From positions 868,001 through 932,000 of the forward strand of contig JAMWFC010000090.1 of NCBI GenBank assembly GCA_027475525.1: a stretch of DNA of 64,000 nt. The letters run 5' to 3'. The first letter of the stretch is position 1. Each line of letters opens with the position of its first letter. The position numbers and the translations under genes are program-made. The notes below the pieces were generated by a model, which saw only the letters and a program-made list of their open reading frames with translations, was not told the origin of the DNA and ran no database searches. Source of the stretch: Macrolepiota albuminosa. Lineage: Eukaryota; Basidiomycota; Agaricomycetes; Agaricales; Agaricaceae. Positions 45,331-56,630 of the stretch are shown here, piece after piece.

Positions 45331-45970
45331 TCAGCTACCGTCCGCTGGCATGCGGACACTCACATACCCTCTTCCATCCTTCCCTCTCTTTCTCTCCAGT
45401 GTCATCCTCTCCACTCCCCACACTACCTCACATGCCACCCCCGTCCACCACATGCACCCCGCTTCCCTCTTCCCCCCTGACCTGACATCTGCTGGCATAC
45501 CAGCGGACACCCATGCTCCTCCCCTTCCCCCTTCTTCCTCTTTTTCCCCATCCCCATCCTTCTTCTGCTACTCTCCATACTCTCTAAGATACCATTCCAT
45601 GCAGTGAACGCCCATGCACCCCATTTCCTTCTTTCCTGCCCCTGATGCCGGACAATGCCAGGGGTTGCTAACGGATACCAGTGGATATTCAGCAGATGCC
45701 AACAGATGCCAGCGGGTCACAACGGCTGCCAACAAACTCCAATAAATGCCAGCTGATGGCTGCTGATGCCAATGCCCCTTTCAAGCTACAAAAACTCTTT
45801 TGGAAGGTATGCCACCCCCCTTCCACCTTAAAAAATCCATATGGAAACCTGCGGAAATGTAGGTGGGCATCTGTTCATTGTGTTATCTGACCTTTGAATC
45901 TATCCATTAGTAATGGACCTGTGGTGCAATGGTTAAATGTGTATTCCATTGCTGGAGGCTTTCCCAAGGC

Positions 45971-46065
45971 TGTCAGGGGACTCCTCATTTCTTCCTTTTC
46001 TTACTCCTTATTTCTTCACTCTCTCTTCATTCATTCTCTTATTTCTTCTGACATTATTTTTCTCT
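45971..46065. repeat. LTR fragment (third copy of the LTR family)
   Basis: TGTCAGGGGACTCCTCATTT and the following pyrimidine-rich 75 bp match, in inverted orientation, the right end of the LTR at 58610-59104 and the end of copy A at 7606-7655. It abuts the tRNA-like sequence exactly at 'ccaaggc'. Confidence 0.75.
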
Positions 46066-46347
46066 CCTACCCTGATGCTGGACGATGCCGGGGGTTGCTG
46101 ATGGATTCCTATAGATGCCGACAGATACCAGCAGATATCTAGTGGATGCCAATGGATGCCAATGAATTCCAACAGATGCCAGCTGATGGCTGCTGATGCC
46201 AACGCCCCTTTCAAGCTACAAAAACTCTTTTGGGAGGTATGCCACCCCACTTCCACCTCAAAAAATCCATACAGAAACCTGTGGAAACATAGGTGGGTGT
46301 CTGTTCATTGTGTTATCCGACCTTTGAATCTATCTGTTAGTAACGGA

Positions 46348-46425
46348 CCTGTGGTGCAATGGTTAAATGTGTGTTCCATTGCTGAAGGCTTTCCCAAGGC
46401 CAGGGGTTTGATTTCCCCCCACAGG
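46348..46425 (+). repeat. tRNA-like SINE head
   Basis: 78 nt bounded by CCTGTGG and CCACAGG, a perfect 7-bp stem. It holds an A-box-like TGGTGCAATGGT and a T-arm-like AGGGGTTTGATTTCCCC with a 5-bp stem and 7-nt loop (B box GGTTTGATTTCC). D and anticodon arms do not fold well and no clear anticodon is seen, so this is a tRNA-derived repeat, not a functional tRNA. A partial copy lies at 45914-45970. Confidence 0.5.
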
Positions 46426-46430
46426 CATAT

Positions 46431-47743
46431 GGCAGGCAAGACGAGTTACCCTTTTCTTTGGTCCAACCAGCCCCCATAGACCTGCGTAGGCCTCTGTGAA
46501 TGTCCGCTGGTTCCCTGCACAGGCCTGTGTGGGCCCACATAGGTTTGAGTCTGTCGATATACATTTGCATGGATGTCCGCTGGTGGCTTGTGTAGACCTG
46601 CATAGGTCTGTAGAGCCCTTTTGTGGATGTATGCTAGCATCGGGAATGGGAAAAGGAGGGAAGGGGAAGTGCGCAGCCTTGAGTTATTGCAGGGAGAAAG
46701 GGAGAGGGGAGGGAAGTGGGGAACCTTGAGGAGGGTTTATTCATACCATGACATCTGCCAATGAAGGAGGTTTTCACTTGTGGGCTGATGCCCACTGGTG
46801 GCCGCTGATGCATATTGACATCTGCTAGTGTCTGCTGGCATCCGCTGGGCCTGCATGCGCATGTGTGTGCCCACCTTTTATCAATCTACTGGATTGTGTC
46901 ATATAACACATTGTGACACGTCCGTGGCTCTGTATTCTATGGCACTGTGAGGACTGCTCCGCTCCAATGTAGCGGACTCCGCTGAACATATATGGTACGA
47001 TACAAAGCAAGCTCCCGTACAATGTATGACACATACCATTGTGATGTCTCTATGTGTGGACATTGGCCAATGCCAACTCTATGCTTTTGATCTGACACTG
47101 CCATCTAACTCATACCTATACACTCCATCAACATCTAAACTCCTTTAGATGATCCTTTGACATCCAATCTTCCTTTAGATGGCCTTGTCTAACCTCTCTT
47201 CAGATAACATCCCAGCCTTTTAAAATACTGACACTTCTCAGATATTTAGACCACTAGTTAACCAGGCTCTCTACCTGTAACAAGTACTTAAACCATAGCT
47301 AGCATTCTGTTACAGTAGTTTTGATATTGTCTAACTTTTGCCTTTTGCCTTTGTCTATTAAAATCAATTTATTTCCTCCACTCTCAAAGTCTCCTGGTTT
47401 TAAGTTTCATTTTCCTGGCCTTTGTCTTAGTTTTTTGTTTTTTTTCTCAGTGTCTCTTCACTCTCTATCCAACTCTGTTTATTTTTGCTGATTCTTAGAC
47501 CTTATTCACAATTCTTTCCTTCATTCCAACAAAACTCCAGTGCTCTGTGCAAGCTCCAGAAAACTCTGCATCTTTCTGAAATTTTTCTCATATGTAAGTT
47601 TGGGATTGTTTTATAGATGTCAAGTTGATCTAATAAAAACTCACTCATTAGTAGAAGCCTCCATAGTTAGCATAACCTGACAGTTAATTGAGATAAATAT
47701 TTATAAAGTAATGTTTTAGCATTAATTTAAAAAGAGTTTTCTT
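46431..47743. other. Unassigned repeat-zone DNA
   Basis: No supported gene. 46480-46870 continues degenerate 'tccgctgg(t/c)' words related to the decamer repeats. 46900-47450 (with 'tgtgacacgtccgtggctct' and 'ctattaaaatcaatttattt') has the look of an LTR, but no partner copy was found. Confidence 0.35.
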
Positions 47744-50344
47744 TTAAGGAATCATAAAATTATAAAACAGCTTTAAGAAAAGTGATAATATTTGATATAT
47801 TTTTAAATTTGATTTAGTACTATAATTAGTAATATAATACATTGTAGCTTTAGCAGCTTTTTTTGAAAAAATACATTTTAAATTATAATTTTGATAGCAA
47901 TATATTAAAATAATTGAATTAAAATAATTAATAATAGCATCTTTACAAAGAAAATATAAAAAATTTGTATCAGGATCAAGTTTAAATTGAGCAACAAGTT
48001 TATGAGAAAATTTAAAGAGCATTGGTTATCATTACTATACTTATGACAAAGAGCTCAGCAATTGTAGTGCTGAAGAGCTTCACTATATTTTTTAATTTTA
48101 GAATTTATAAGTATTTTTCAAGTTTGAATTTTAGAATAAAATCAATTAGATTTAGAAAAAATTTGAAGAGGTTGCTCAATTTGAGGTTTATAATTTGAGT
48201 CAATGGAAGGTTTAATATCAGGTAAATAATGATATATAATACTTTTAATAAAAGTAAAAAGTTTTTTTACTATAGTTAGAATTTGCTTTTAATGTATAAA
48301 AATCAGAAGGATTAGGAGCATCTAATAACTAAATCAAAAAAATGAGCATGTCATTATCCTTAATTAATTAATTTATTTGAATTATAAAATGCACATAATG
48401 CTCTAAAATTCTAATCAAATAAATGCTCAAATATACAGTGAATAGCAAAATCAAAAAAAAAAAAATCAGCAGTAGCAACAGGATCTTTTGCTAATTTTAA
48501 AGCTCTTCTGATACTATCAACCATAATAGGATAACAATCATCAAAATTTATTAAAGTATCACCATACATAACATGAAATATTAGACTATAAACAGCACTA
48601 GAATTAGTCGTAAAATAAAGTGCTAGCATTTCAAAATAAGCAAAATAATTATAAATTATATTTTTATATTGCATTTTAGAAATTTATAAATCAGGAATAT
48701 GAGCTGCTATAGTATTAACTTCTTTTGATAAATCAAATACTTGTTTTTCTTTATTAGAAAATAGTTAAGCATTACCTTCTTTTTGTATTAATTTAACAGC
48801 AAATAAAAAACATCAGAAGAAACAAATTGAAATTTTGAACTTTTAACTAGGAAAAAAATAAATAAATGAGCATTGTGGCACTGCTTTATATATCAAGCTA
48901 TAAAAATAAAAAAATAATGATAGCAAGATTCTTTATGCACAATCAAATAAATAATTAAGATGGCCATCAAACTTAAGTTTAGTAGGGCACTTTAAATCTT
49001 TAAATCCACCTCAACTATAAGAATATAAAGTTGGAAACATATCAGAAAATAAATTAGGATTATCATATTTATTAATTGCAATACTATCTTTATAAATTAA
49101 TAAATCTGGATGCTTATTATTTTTTTCAACTAATGAGCACAAAGCAAAAGCTGTAAAAGTGTGACCTTGAATTTTTATATATTCAGAATGAGATACTGCT
49201 ATATATTCTAAAAAAATTGCAGAATTTTCTGAATTATTATTTTATATTTCATTTCTAAAGCAAGATGATTGGAAAATCTAGCAGGTTCTGTATCAAAAGA
49301 TTCTTTTACTGAAAGTTCAGTATCATAAATAACAAAATCATATATATTAAGAAGAGCATCATTATCAGGATGAAGATTTAGTATATATTGATTAAGTTTA
49401 ATATTAGCATATAAAGAATTTTGAGCATTATATTCTAATAAAAAAAAATTCTATTTTTTTTTTCTAACCACAAAATATATTTTTTAAACAATCAGATTTA
49501 TATCATCCAGGACTAATAAATACAATAGAAAGTATACCAATCAAAAAATTTTAAAATATCAAAATTTAATTGCTTAATATCTTAAAAAAATGATGGAAAA
49601 TGATTTAATAGATGAGCAAAATTGTTGGCAAGCACAAACTGCACAAATTTTAAAAGAAATCCAAGTAGAAGCTCTGCAATAATTTTCAGCACAATTCATA
49701 ATAAGATCATCATTTGATACAGTTGGCCATTCACTTATAATTTTATTGCAATGATTAAGTAAAAAAACACTTACATCTTCAGTATACTGTCATTGTAACA
49801 GAGAACAGCTGAGGATGATATGTTGTTTAAGCATGTTTCTAAACTCCAATCATGTCACCATGTAGCATAACTAACTCAAACAGAATAGTATACATAACAA
49901 TATATGAATAAATTTGAGTCAAAGTACAAGACATAAGTGAAGTATATCACATATGAAAACTAGTAATGATAGCTTTAACCATACTTAAATTAAGTATAAT
50001 CAAATTTAGGGCAATGAGAAGAATGTAATCATAGTAAAATCTGAAGATTTTCTTTAGAAAATTGTTTAGAGGTTATAATATTGAGATTAATAGTGAATAA
50101 ATTTAATAAATTATTTAAAAATGCATTATAATTTTTTTTTAATTGATAAAATTTAAAAAAAAAGATTATCAGGAATAACAAAACATTTAGTAGCAGCTTT
50201 ATTAAAAGTTTGGATCATTAATTGATAATAAAGAGTATCCAAAGATTCATTCAAAATAGTAATATTCAAAGCAGCAGCAAGTTGCTTATTATTAGAAGTA
50301 GCTGTGGAAATATATATGAGATGTGCAAGACAAAGCAGGGCCAT
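47744..50344 (-). pseudogene. Very AT-rich Helitron Rep/helicase relic
   Basis: The region is strongly AT-rich and full of stops, but minus-strand pieces keep Helitron signatures. 48674-48411 has RALKLAKDPVATADFFFFDF...IFEHLF, the usual 'KDPVAAADFF...F' part of Helitron-like N-termini. 48022-47744 has CIFSKKAAKATMYYITNYST, matching the 'G..AKA.MYYITDYITK' segment of the Rep domain. Near 49600-49700, ICAVCACQQF fits a zinc-finger piece. Identification is from remembered family motifs. The base bias suggests heavy C-to-T change. Ends of the element could not be fixed. Confidence 0.6.
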
Positions 50345-50389
50345 TGGCCTTTGGTGGCCCTTTTGTCATGTTTGCTGTATATCACCTAT

Positions 50390-50458
50390 CACTGCTGGCA
50401 CTGAAAGATGTTTCTAGTGGAAAAAGTGTAAAAGAAACATCTTTTAGTGCCAGCAGTG
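50390..50458. repeat. Strong hairpin, 26-bp arms
   Basis: 50390-50415 (cactgctggcactgaaagatgtttct, first 20: cactgctggcactgaaagat) pairs with 50433-50458, with one mismatch, around a 17-nt loop. It lies next to the Helitron relic; it could be an element terminus or a small foldback insertion. Confidence 0.75.
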
Positions 50459-51335
50459 TATGTCACATCAACACTCCATGTCCACAATCCCTTAAAATTC
50501 CAGATTTTGTAGCTCCTAACTCCTTTGAAAGCCCTAACCAATGATAATAGTACAGAGAATCCACCATTTGGCAGATTCTGTTTTCTATGTGAGTAAAAAG
50601 CCTTGCAAACTGTTACACTGTTTTAGGCAGATGTGCTTGAATTGAATGATTCCTCACAAGTCTTTTGAGTATGTGCGGGTGACCATTTGATGATTCTGAA
50701 TCAAGTCCAACAATCCGGTAGTCAGGGGTGACATTGACAGATCATGTGTCAACATGGATAGCAGCCGCCGGCCTGGGAAGTTTCCACGACTTACATCAAG
50801 AATGTGGAACGTCAGAGGTGCCGCCGGACAACCTTTTGATAGATGATGATCTGTCAACGTTTCACAATCTCCTCTAAGTCCATTTTTGACATGTACTCTT
50901 TTTGGTCCTTTCTACTTTGATTGAACCCAAGGCCTTCAATTGGTTGCATGTCAATCACGTCTTTCTGGAATATCAATGCACGTCACACCAATAATTGGCA
51001 TTATCTATTGTCTTTTCAAAACTTTCATAGGGAAGTATTATGACTATCATCCATAGGAATGCTGAGAAGGTTTAACATTCTCTTTGAAACCTCGCCTACT
51101 GCATCACAGTTCTAAGACCTCGGAATTTTAAAGGACATAGTCCTTCAGAAGTCGATGTGATCAAAAACTCTTCAGATTTACGTCATATTCCCATTTGCAC
51201 GTTTCTGGACACCTTTGTTCAACACTGCCTCACTTCTTGCCCTTCTGCATGGTCAGAAAGGGTTACAGATCACGTTATTCCTGAGGCATTCACATATAAA
51301 GTATTCTCAAGACAGACGTGTCCATATCCTTGAAT
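50459..51335. other. Unassigned, 5' flank of the DUF6534 gene
   Basis: No supported gene. 50732-50743 (TTGACAGATCAT) is repeated in inverted orientation near 50845-50857 around a GC-rich centre, possibly another short inverted-repeat element. The last few hundred bases probably include the DUF6534 promoter. Confidence 0.35.
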
Positions 51336-53050
51336 ATGGCCAACCAAATCAATGCCACGGTTTTCCCCAACATACAGGATGTCTATGGTTATATCCTCAT
51401 CGGATCCTTCTTGTCAAGCGCTGTATGGGGCGTATCATGTCTTCAACTGTGCGTAGTCTAAAATTTGTAGAATCTCTCTAACCGTCAATTGCTAGATTCA
51501 TATTCTACATGAAGTGTGTCCTCAAGCGTGAAGAGTGCGTCTTACTGACTATGACCCAGCTCGGAACATGATTCAGCATTTTTAAAGGCTGTGGTATGCC
51601 ACTCATTTGTTTTGCCAGTTGTCCGTTCTTACATTCCTTTGAAAACGAATTAGCTTGCCTTCCTTTGGTATTGCAGAGATCCAGTTAAATCATCACCATA
51701 CTAAGGACTGCTAGGGTCTTTGACACCGCTAATGAGATTTTAATCCTGAAATCGAGTTAGTCGACATGTTAAGTCTGCGATGTCTCGCTGATCGGGTCAA
51801 AAGACTGGCCAGCATTGATTCTACAATACGGTAACATTGCAAACGTCGTTCAAATCCAACCGTATGTATTTTGTCTTGGGACTGAGATAGCTAGCAGTCA
51901 ACGGCAATTTTAGGGAATTGGTACACCACATCTGGGTTGAGGCAAGTCAACAAGTTACCAAGAAATATTCCAAATCTGATTCGCGCCACCGATCCAGTTT
52001 ACCATGGCCGTAATTGTTCAGTTTTACTTCATTCACCGTATCTATAAATGTGGGTTAAGATTTTCCGTCTTGAGTATCAGATATATGCATTGATCTACTA
52101 TTAGTTTCCATGACCGTGCTTCGAGGGATAAAGTCAAAATTAATGCTGGGGGCTCTAGCCTTGCTAGTAAGTCTACCTTCTCATACAGGGCCTAAAATTG
52201 ACGTCATATGCTAGTCGCTCCTAGTTATAGCACAGATAGGTCAGTCTCACCTTCCCTTGTGTCCTCCGTTGTTCACGACTACATCATCACAGTGTTCATG
52301 ATTGGTATGCCTTGTTGTTACCTTTTCCTCGTTTGTCCTTTACCTAACCATTGCATTAGTATACATAGCATACAGGTAGTTCCATAATACCAACTATGAT
52401 AACACACTTACTTTTGTTCCAGTTATGGACAACCAGTAGCTGTTCTCGGGCAATCCCGTCAAGTTGTCTGTACTATTTTGGAACGTTTCTTTATTTTATG
52501 GGCTGAAAGCAATTTTTAGGGTTTCAATATCGCAAACCGCGGAGTCTCCGCATTCGTGGACCTTTGCATAGCAGTTGCTATGGTGTATCTCCTTCGAGGA
52601 AAGAGTCATTTTGGCAGGTACTTATGTTGATTTCACTTCCATTAGTTGTTCAAAATTCCAACCATTCTTCGTACAGTACCAGACGTATGATCTCGCGTTT
52701 GATGGTTGTCACAGTCAGTACCGGGTCATTGACGGCCGCTCTCTCCATTATTATGCTCGTATTGGTATGTTTCATAGTCAATCTTTCTTTCATGACTAAT
52801 TATGCTTTTTCCATTATTGGTCTCACAGGTCGTAGTATTTCCAACCACCCTACACTTCGTTATGTTTGATTATCCACTTGCTTCAATCTACTTCAGCACT
52901 CTGTTAGCGAACTTAAACTCTCGCAGTTTTGTGAGAGGATCCAACGATGTCAACATTGTGTCACAACAAGACAGTACAATTGCTCTCGAACGGATCTGTA
53001 AGAGCCAGCCGAAAAGTACTGGATCGGTTTGTTATACTCTTTCCATGTAG
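51336..53050 (+). CDS. DUF6534-type multi-pass membrane protein, 16 exons, 306 aa
   Basis: Exons 51336-51448, 51496-51513, 51560-51593, 51654-51667, 51715-51755, 51804-51861, 51914-51941, 51998-52049, 52105-52166, 52215-52239, 52293-52304, 52360-52375, 52423-52462, 52520-52617, 52677-52764 and 52829-53050 sum to 921 nt in one frame. The product has about seven hydrophobic helices: YGYILIGSFLSSAVWGVSCL, LKAVLAFLWVFDTANEIL, MAVIVQFYFIHRIYKF, LMLGALALLSLLVIAQ, FVDLCIAVAMVYLL, LTAALSIIMLVLVVV and FVMFDYPLASIYFSTLLANLNSR. The last motif (...YFSTLLANLNSR) and the helix order are typical of DUF6534 proteins, which are abundant in Agaricomycetes and of unknown function. Intron 7 is GC-AG (donor GCAAGT). 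Exons as short as 12-18 nt make this gene easy to miss automatically. Confidence 0.85.
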
Positions 53051-54086
53051 ATTTAAGTCTGATTTCTATCACATCATAGTCATCATCAATGTGTGTCACG
53101 GTAGAAAACAGCCGTGTGACTCAGTATCTCAACGAAGATGGATTACCATTTGTTCATTCGAAGGTTTGAAAACGGCTGTACTTGACGCAACATTATAGCG
53201 AAACGATGTATTCGTGTACGTTGTAATGTAAATAGTGATCTGGAGTCTGGAGTCAATATCGAGAGATATAATAAGTACTTGTGTGAAATTGATGTAAGTA
53301 ACGCACCTGGAGTCAATATCGAGAGATGATTTGATTCCAGAGTGCGACATGATATTTATAGGCGCATAAGTAGTCAGTTAGGTCATACGTGTATCAAAGT
53401 GAGATAATAAATTTGTAATCGAAAAGAAAAGAATCACATACATTGACAATAAAGTTTGGTCTGATCCACTGTGGGGTGAACTTTAAGCTCTCATAATACA
53501 ACTTTCATTACACAGCTGGAGCAAATAAGCTCTTTAGTAGAAAGACAATATCTACTCAGACAGGATCATTATTAATTGAGCAGTGAAATTGATTTCCAGG
53601 CCTGTACAACAAGTTCAAAGCTGTGGGTGGTCATGTCAAAAAACCACAGGCTGAGATCACAAGTTTTTTTGGAGTAGCGATAGCAGTGAGAGGACCGACG
53701 TCCTTGGCATCTTCCTCACAACCGGAGACCACAAATTTTCACATGGGAAGAGCAGTAATATCCTGTGGTCCTCCGATAAGCATTGCATGTGCCCTTTCTA
53801 AAAGTTTCAATTGCTCTAATTCGTCAATCTTACACTCAATAGTTGCAATAGGGCAAGCATTGCATGTGCCCTTTCTAAAAGTTTCAATTGCTCTAATTCG
53901 TCAATCTTACACTCAATAGTTGCAATAGGGCACGGAGCCCTAATCTGTATGTGCTTATGCGGCATATATTGAGTTTTTGAATACGTATATCACAATAATG
54001 CAAGCAGTCCAATAGCGGATAGCTATACCTTAGGTATGTGCTTCATATTTGAGAGCAATCCAATACTGCGGATTTTCATTGATCCT
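53051..54086. other. Unassigned intergenic DNA between convergent genes
   Basis: The DUF6534 gene and the MFS gene face each other across this stretch. 53238-53345 has a short diverged repeat ('tggagtcaatatcgagagat' twice). The 53623-53919 frame has no recognised domain and overlaps a 77-bp duplication. Confidence 0.4.
53779..53932. repeat. Exact 77-bp tandem duplication
   Basis: The unit starting 'agcattgcatgtgccctttc' at 53779 is repeated exactly at 53856. Confidence 0.95.
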
Positions 54087-56630
54087 TTACATCGCTGCCC
54101 TACCTGCTGTCTATGTAGAAAATAAATCGAATACAGAAGCATGACTATAATTGTGGCTACCTACCTCAATAGGCAGGAATACCATCAACACGGCAGCAAC
54201 TATGAATATTGTTGCGGCAACGAAGATGGAACTGAGGAGCAAGGGAGAGTCAAGGTGTAACCATTGACAATATGAAGATATTGAACGAGGACGAACCTGT
54301 TGGGTGATGATCCAGCTGCAGCAGCACCGGAAGCAGTCGTAGTAGTAATTTTTATGACGGGGGAGAGAATACCCATCATTCTATTGAAGCTACTCGCAAG
54401 CGCATCGCCAGTACCCCGGTGGGGGGCAGGGAAGACCTAGATATTTCATGTCAATTCTAGGGAAGGAGAGTACGAGTTTGGATATAAACTTCAGGTGTAT
54501 ATGCAAAGAGGACACCATACATCTGATTGAACAGTGAGCTAAAATCATGACAAAACGCCAAGTCGACCGAGGCTTACGGCATTTCTGAAGAAAAGAGAAT
54601 GGGTCAGATGGCACCATGATTCAAGCTCACGATGGACTCACTGTGTGACACTTGACGCGCACGACCACGCAAGGACGGCGTTATCACTTTTGCTCGTTGT
54701 AAAGAGGAAAAGGAAAAGCCCAGTAAGCCCAGTCGAGACTGCCATGGCCAACTTCCTTCCGCCGATCGCCCACCTGCTTTTTGAGCCACGAGTCCAGTCG
54801 ACGACAAGGCAGGCCATAAGAGACCCAGGAATCCCCATCACAGAGATAATGGTATAATTACGGAAGGTTGTGTTGATACTGCCTGAACTTGCAGAACTCG
54901 AAATGTGCTGCTCGAGGTAGAGGGGCAGGAAGTTGTTGAAGAGCGGGTATGCCAGTCCAATGAGTCCTATGAACTCGATTAATAAACGTGTCTGCATTTG
55001 AAAAGGAATCCACACCCCAGCAAAGAATAATCAACGTGCTGTTAGTAGCAAGCTTACGGCCAGAGAACAAAGGTCTGACATGCGATCTATATATATCCCG
55101 AGGGTGCGACAAGTCAGGGTGGCACCAAGTTCAACACCAGGAAAGCCGGCATACAGCGAGATGGTGGAAAATGCGTCCTTCACCACATCAAGAGGAGACT
55201 TAGGAATATACTCTGGAACACCCTCAATAGCGGAGAATTGTTCCAAAGTGAGGCTGATTGACTTGCTATTTCGTTTTGCGATATGTTGGAGAACCTTTTG
55301 ATATGAAGTTTTAGCAGGAGTAAAACCTTCATCGGGAACAAGACCGACTTTAATGGCTTCTTGATCTCGCCCTTTGGCTACAAGATACTTGGGCGACTCT
55401 TGAAGATCGAAGACGACGAAGCGCATGATGAATATGAGGAGAGTAATGCAACCACTGGTAAGATGGGATCACATATTCACTCAAATTTGAACTGAGCAGG
55501 ATACCCACAAGGTGTAACTGTGCAAATAAAGGTTTGAGTCACTATCAATGATCCTAGTTAATGACCAGAAGTCAAACTTACTAGGTGAATCTCCAGCCCA
55601 TATTGTCGTTCTTCAAACACACAGTAGCTGTTACTTCACAGGAATAGTTTCCAAGAAAGCCCCACGCGATCAACGATGCAACGAGCTGGCCAATCGCCCA
55701 CCAAACAGAAAGAAGAGTCAGCGTCCACTGTCGAATTTTTGTCGGTATACAATTCTATGAAAATTAAGATGAACTGACTTGGTACTCTTGAGGAATGTAT
55801 TCAAGATAAAGAGCACCTTAAGTCAACGTGAACAATTAATTGACAGGTCGGATAAACAATGTTCTACCATCTACAGGCAAACTACAACAAACATGAGTCA
55901 TGATCAAAGAAGCGAGAAATCACATACTTGCCGCCAAGCCCAAAGCCAAGGCACGCTTGTAGAGATGCAAAGGTGACGAAGTTAGATGCACCACCAGCTG
56001 CAATTCCAAACAAACCAGCCAGGAAAAGTGTTACCTGAGGGCATGTGTGAGTGGAATGGAAACCGAAGGATTGTATGACATGTGACATTGAAAGACAGCC
56101 TTCTTCCTATCAAGTCCGCCATGATACCCCACGTAATCGCGCCGAGAATAAGCCCAGCAAAGAGTGCAAGCGTCGCAAACTCTACACGTGAAGGACGCAG
56201 CTCCTTCTGCACTTGACCTAACACAGTTGCAACACCCTGAAGCCAGATATCTTGCGATCATGTGCGAAGCAGGTGAGAAAACAATAGATAACTGCATGGT
56301 ACATGGCACACTTACTATCTGCCATCCACCCTAACCCTGTCAGGATGAAGAGTTGCCACTGGTACCTTCCATATCCAACCCTTTGTGACGACAAGACAAT
56401 ACATAAGGAAGTGGTTTTGATGAGGACGTTAAATGCTTACTCTGTCTGCATGCATCTGTTGACTTCGAGGCAGATCAGTATGATTTCGGCCACGACTATA
56501 TGGACATACTTAAATCACATTTGAGGCCGTAAACACGGCTATAACCCTCATGCGAGTAGTAGGACACGCCTTCCTGGGATTCAGTGTCCACCACACGCAC
56601 TACAGTCTTCTTGGATTCTTCAGAGTTCAT
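54087..56630 (-). CDS. MFS transporter (SV2/sugar-transporter-like), 17 exons, 535 aa
   Basis: Exons 56630-56510, 56462-56441, 56380-56316, 56250-56087, 56034-55928, 55881-55868, 55816-55779, 55727-55582, 55517-55509, 55454-55349, 55294-55155, 55086-55016, 54966-54642, 54538-54490, 54436-54297, 54231-54165, 54110-54087 sum to 1608 nt. Landmarks: VGYGRYQWQLFILTGLGWMADN early, GIMADLIGRRLSFN (MFS loop 2-3 motif GxxaDxxGRR), GGNLPVDGALYLEYIP, WAIGQLVASLIAWGFLGN, RFVVFDLQESPKYLVAKGR at the end of the first six helices, PLFNNFLPLYLEQ, AYTPEVFPAPHRGTG, and the end LPIETAGRAAM. This is the fungal SV2/YCR023C-like branch, annotated as sugar or general substrate transporters; substrate unknown. Exon 9 is only 9 nt. 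The intron between 54966-54642 and 54538-54490 is longer than usual and its splice choice is the least certain. Confidence 0.88.

Larger units (their letters stand above)
45670..46430 (+). repeat. Diverged direct duplication with decamer-repeat and tRNA-like parts
   Basis: 45740-45970 and 46170-46400 are about 85-90% alike ('gctgatggctgctgatgcca', 'ttcaagctacaaaaactctt', 'cctgtggtgcaatggttaaa'). Each copy starts with a degenerate 10-bp tandem repeat of the type AACAGATGCC, about 9-11 units (roughly 45682-45772 and 46091-46205), and ends in a tRNA-like segment. In the first copy the tRNA-like part is cut at 45970 by an LTR fragment. Confidence 0.7.

Noticed and set aside
46348..46425. Functional tRNA gene
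   Set aside because: D and anticodon arms do not fold and no anticodon can be assigned; it is part of a duplicated repeat.
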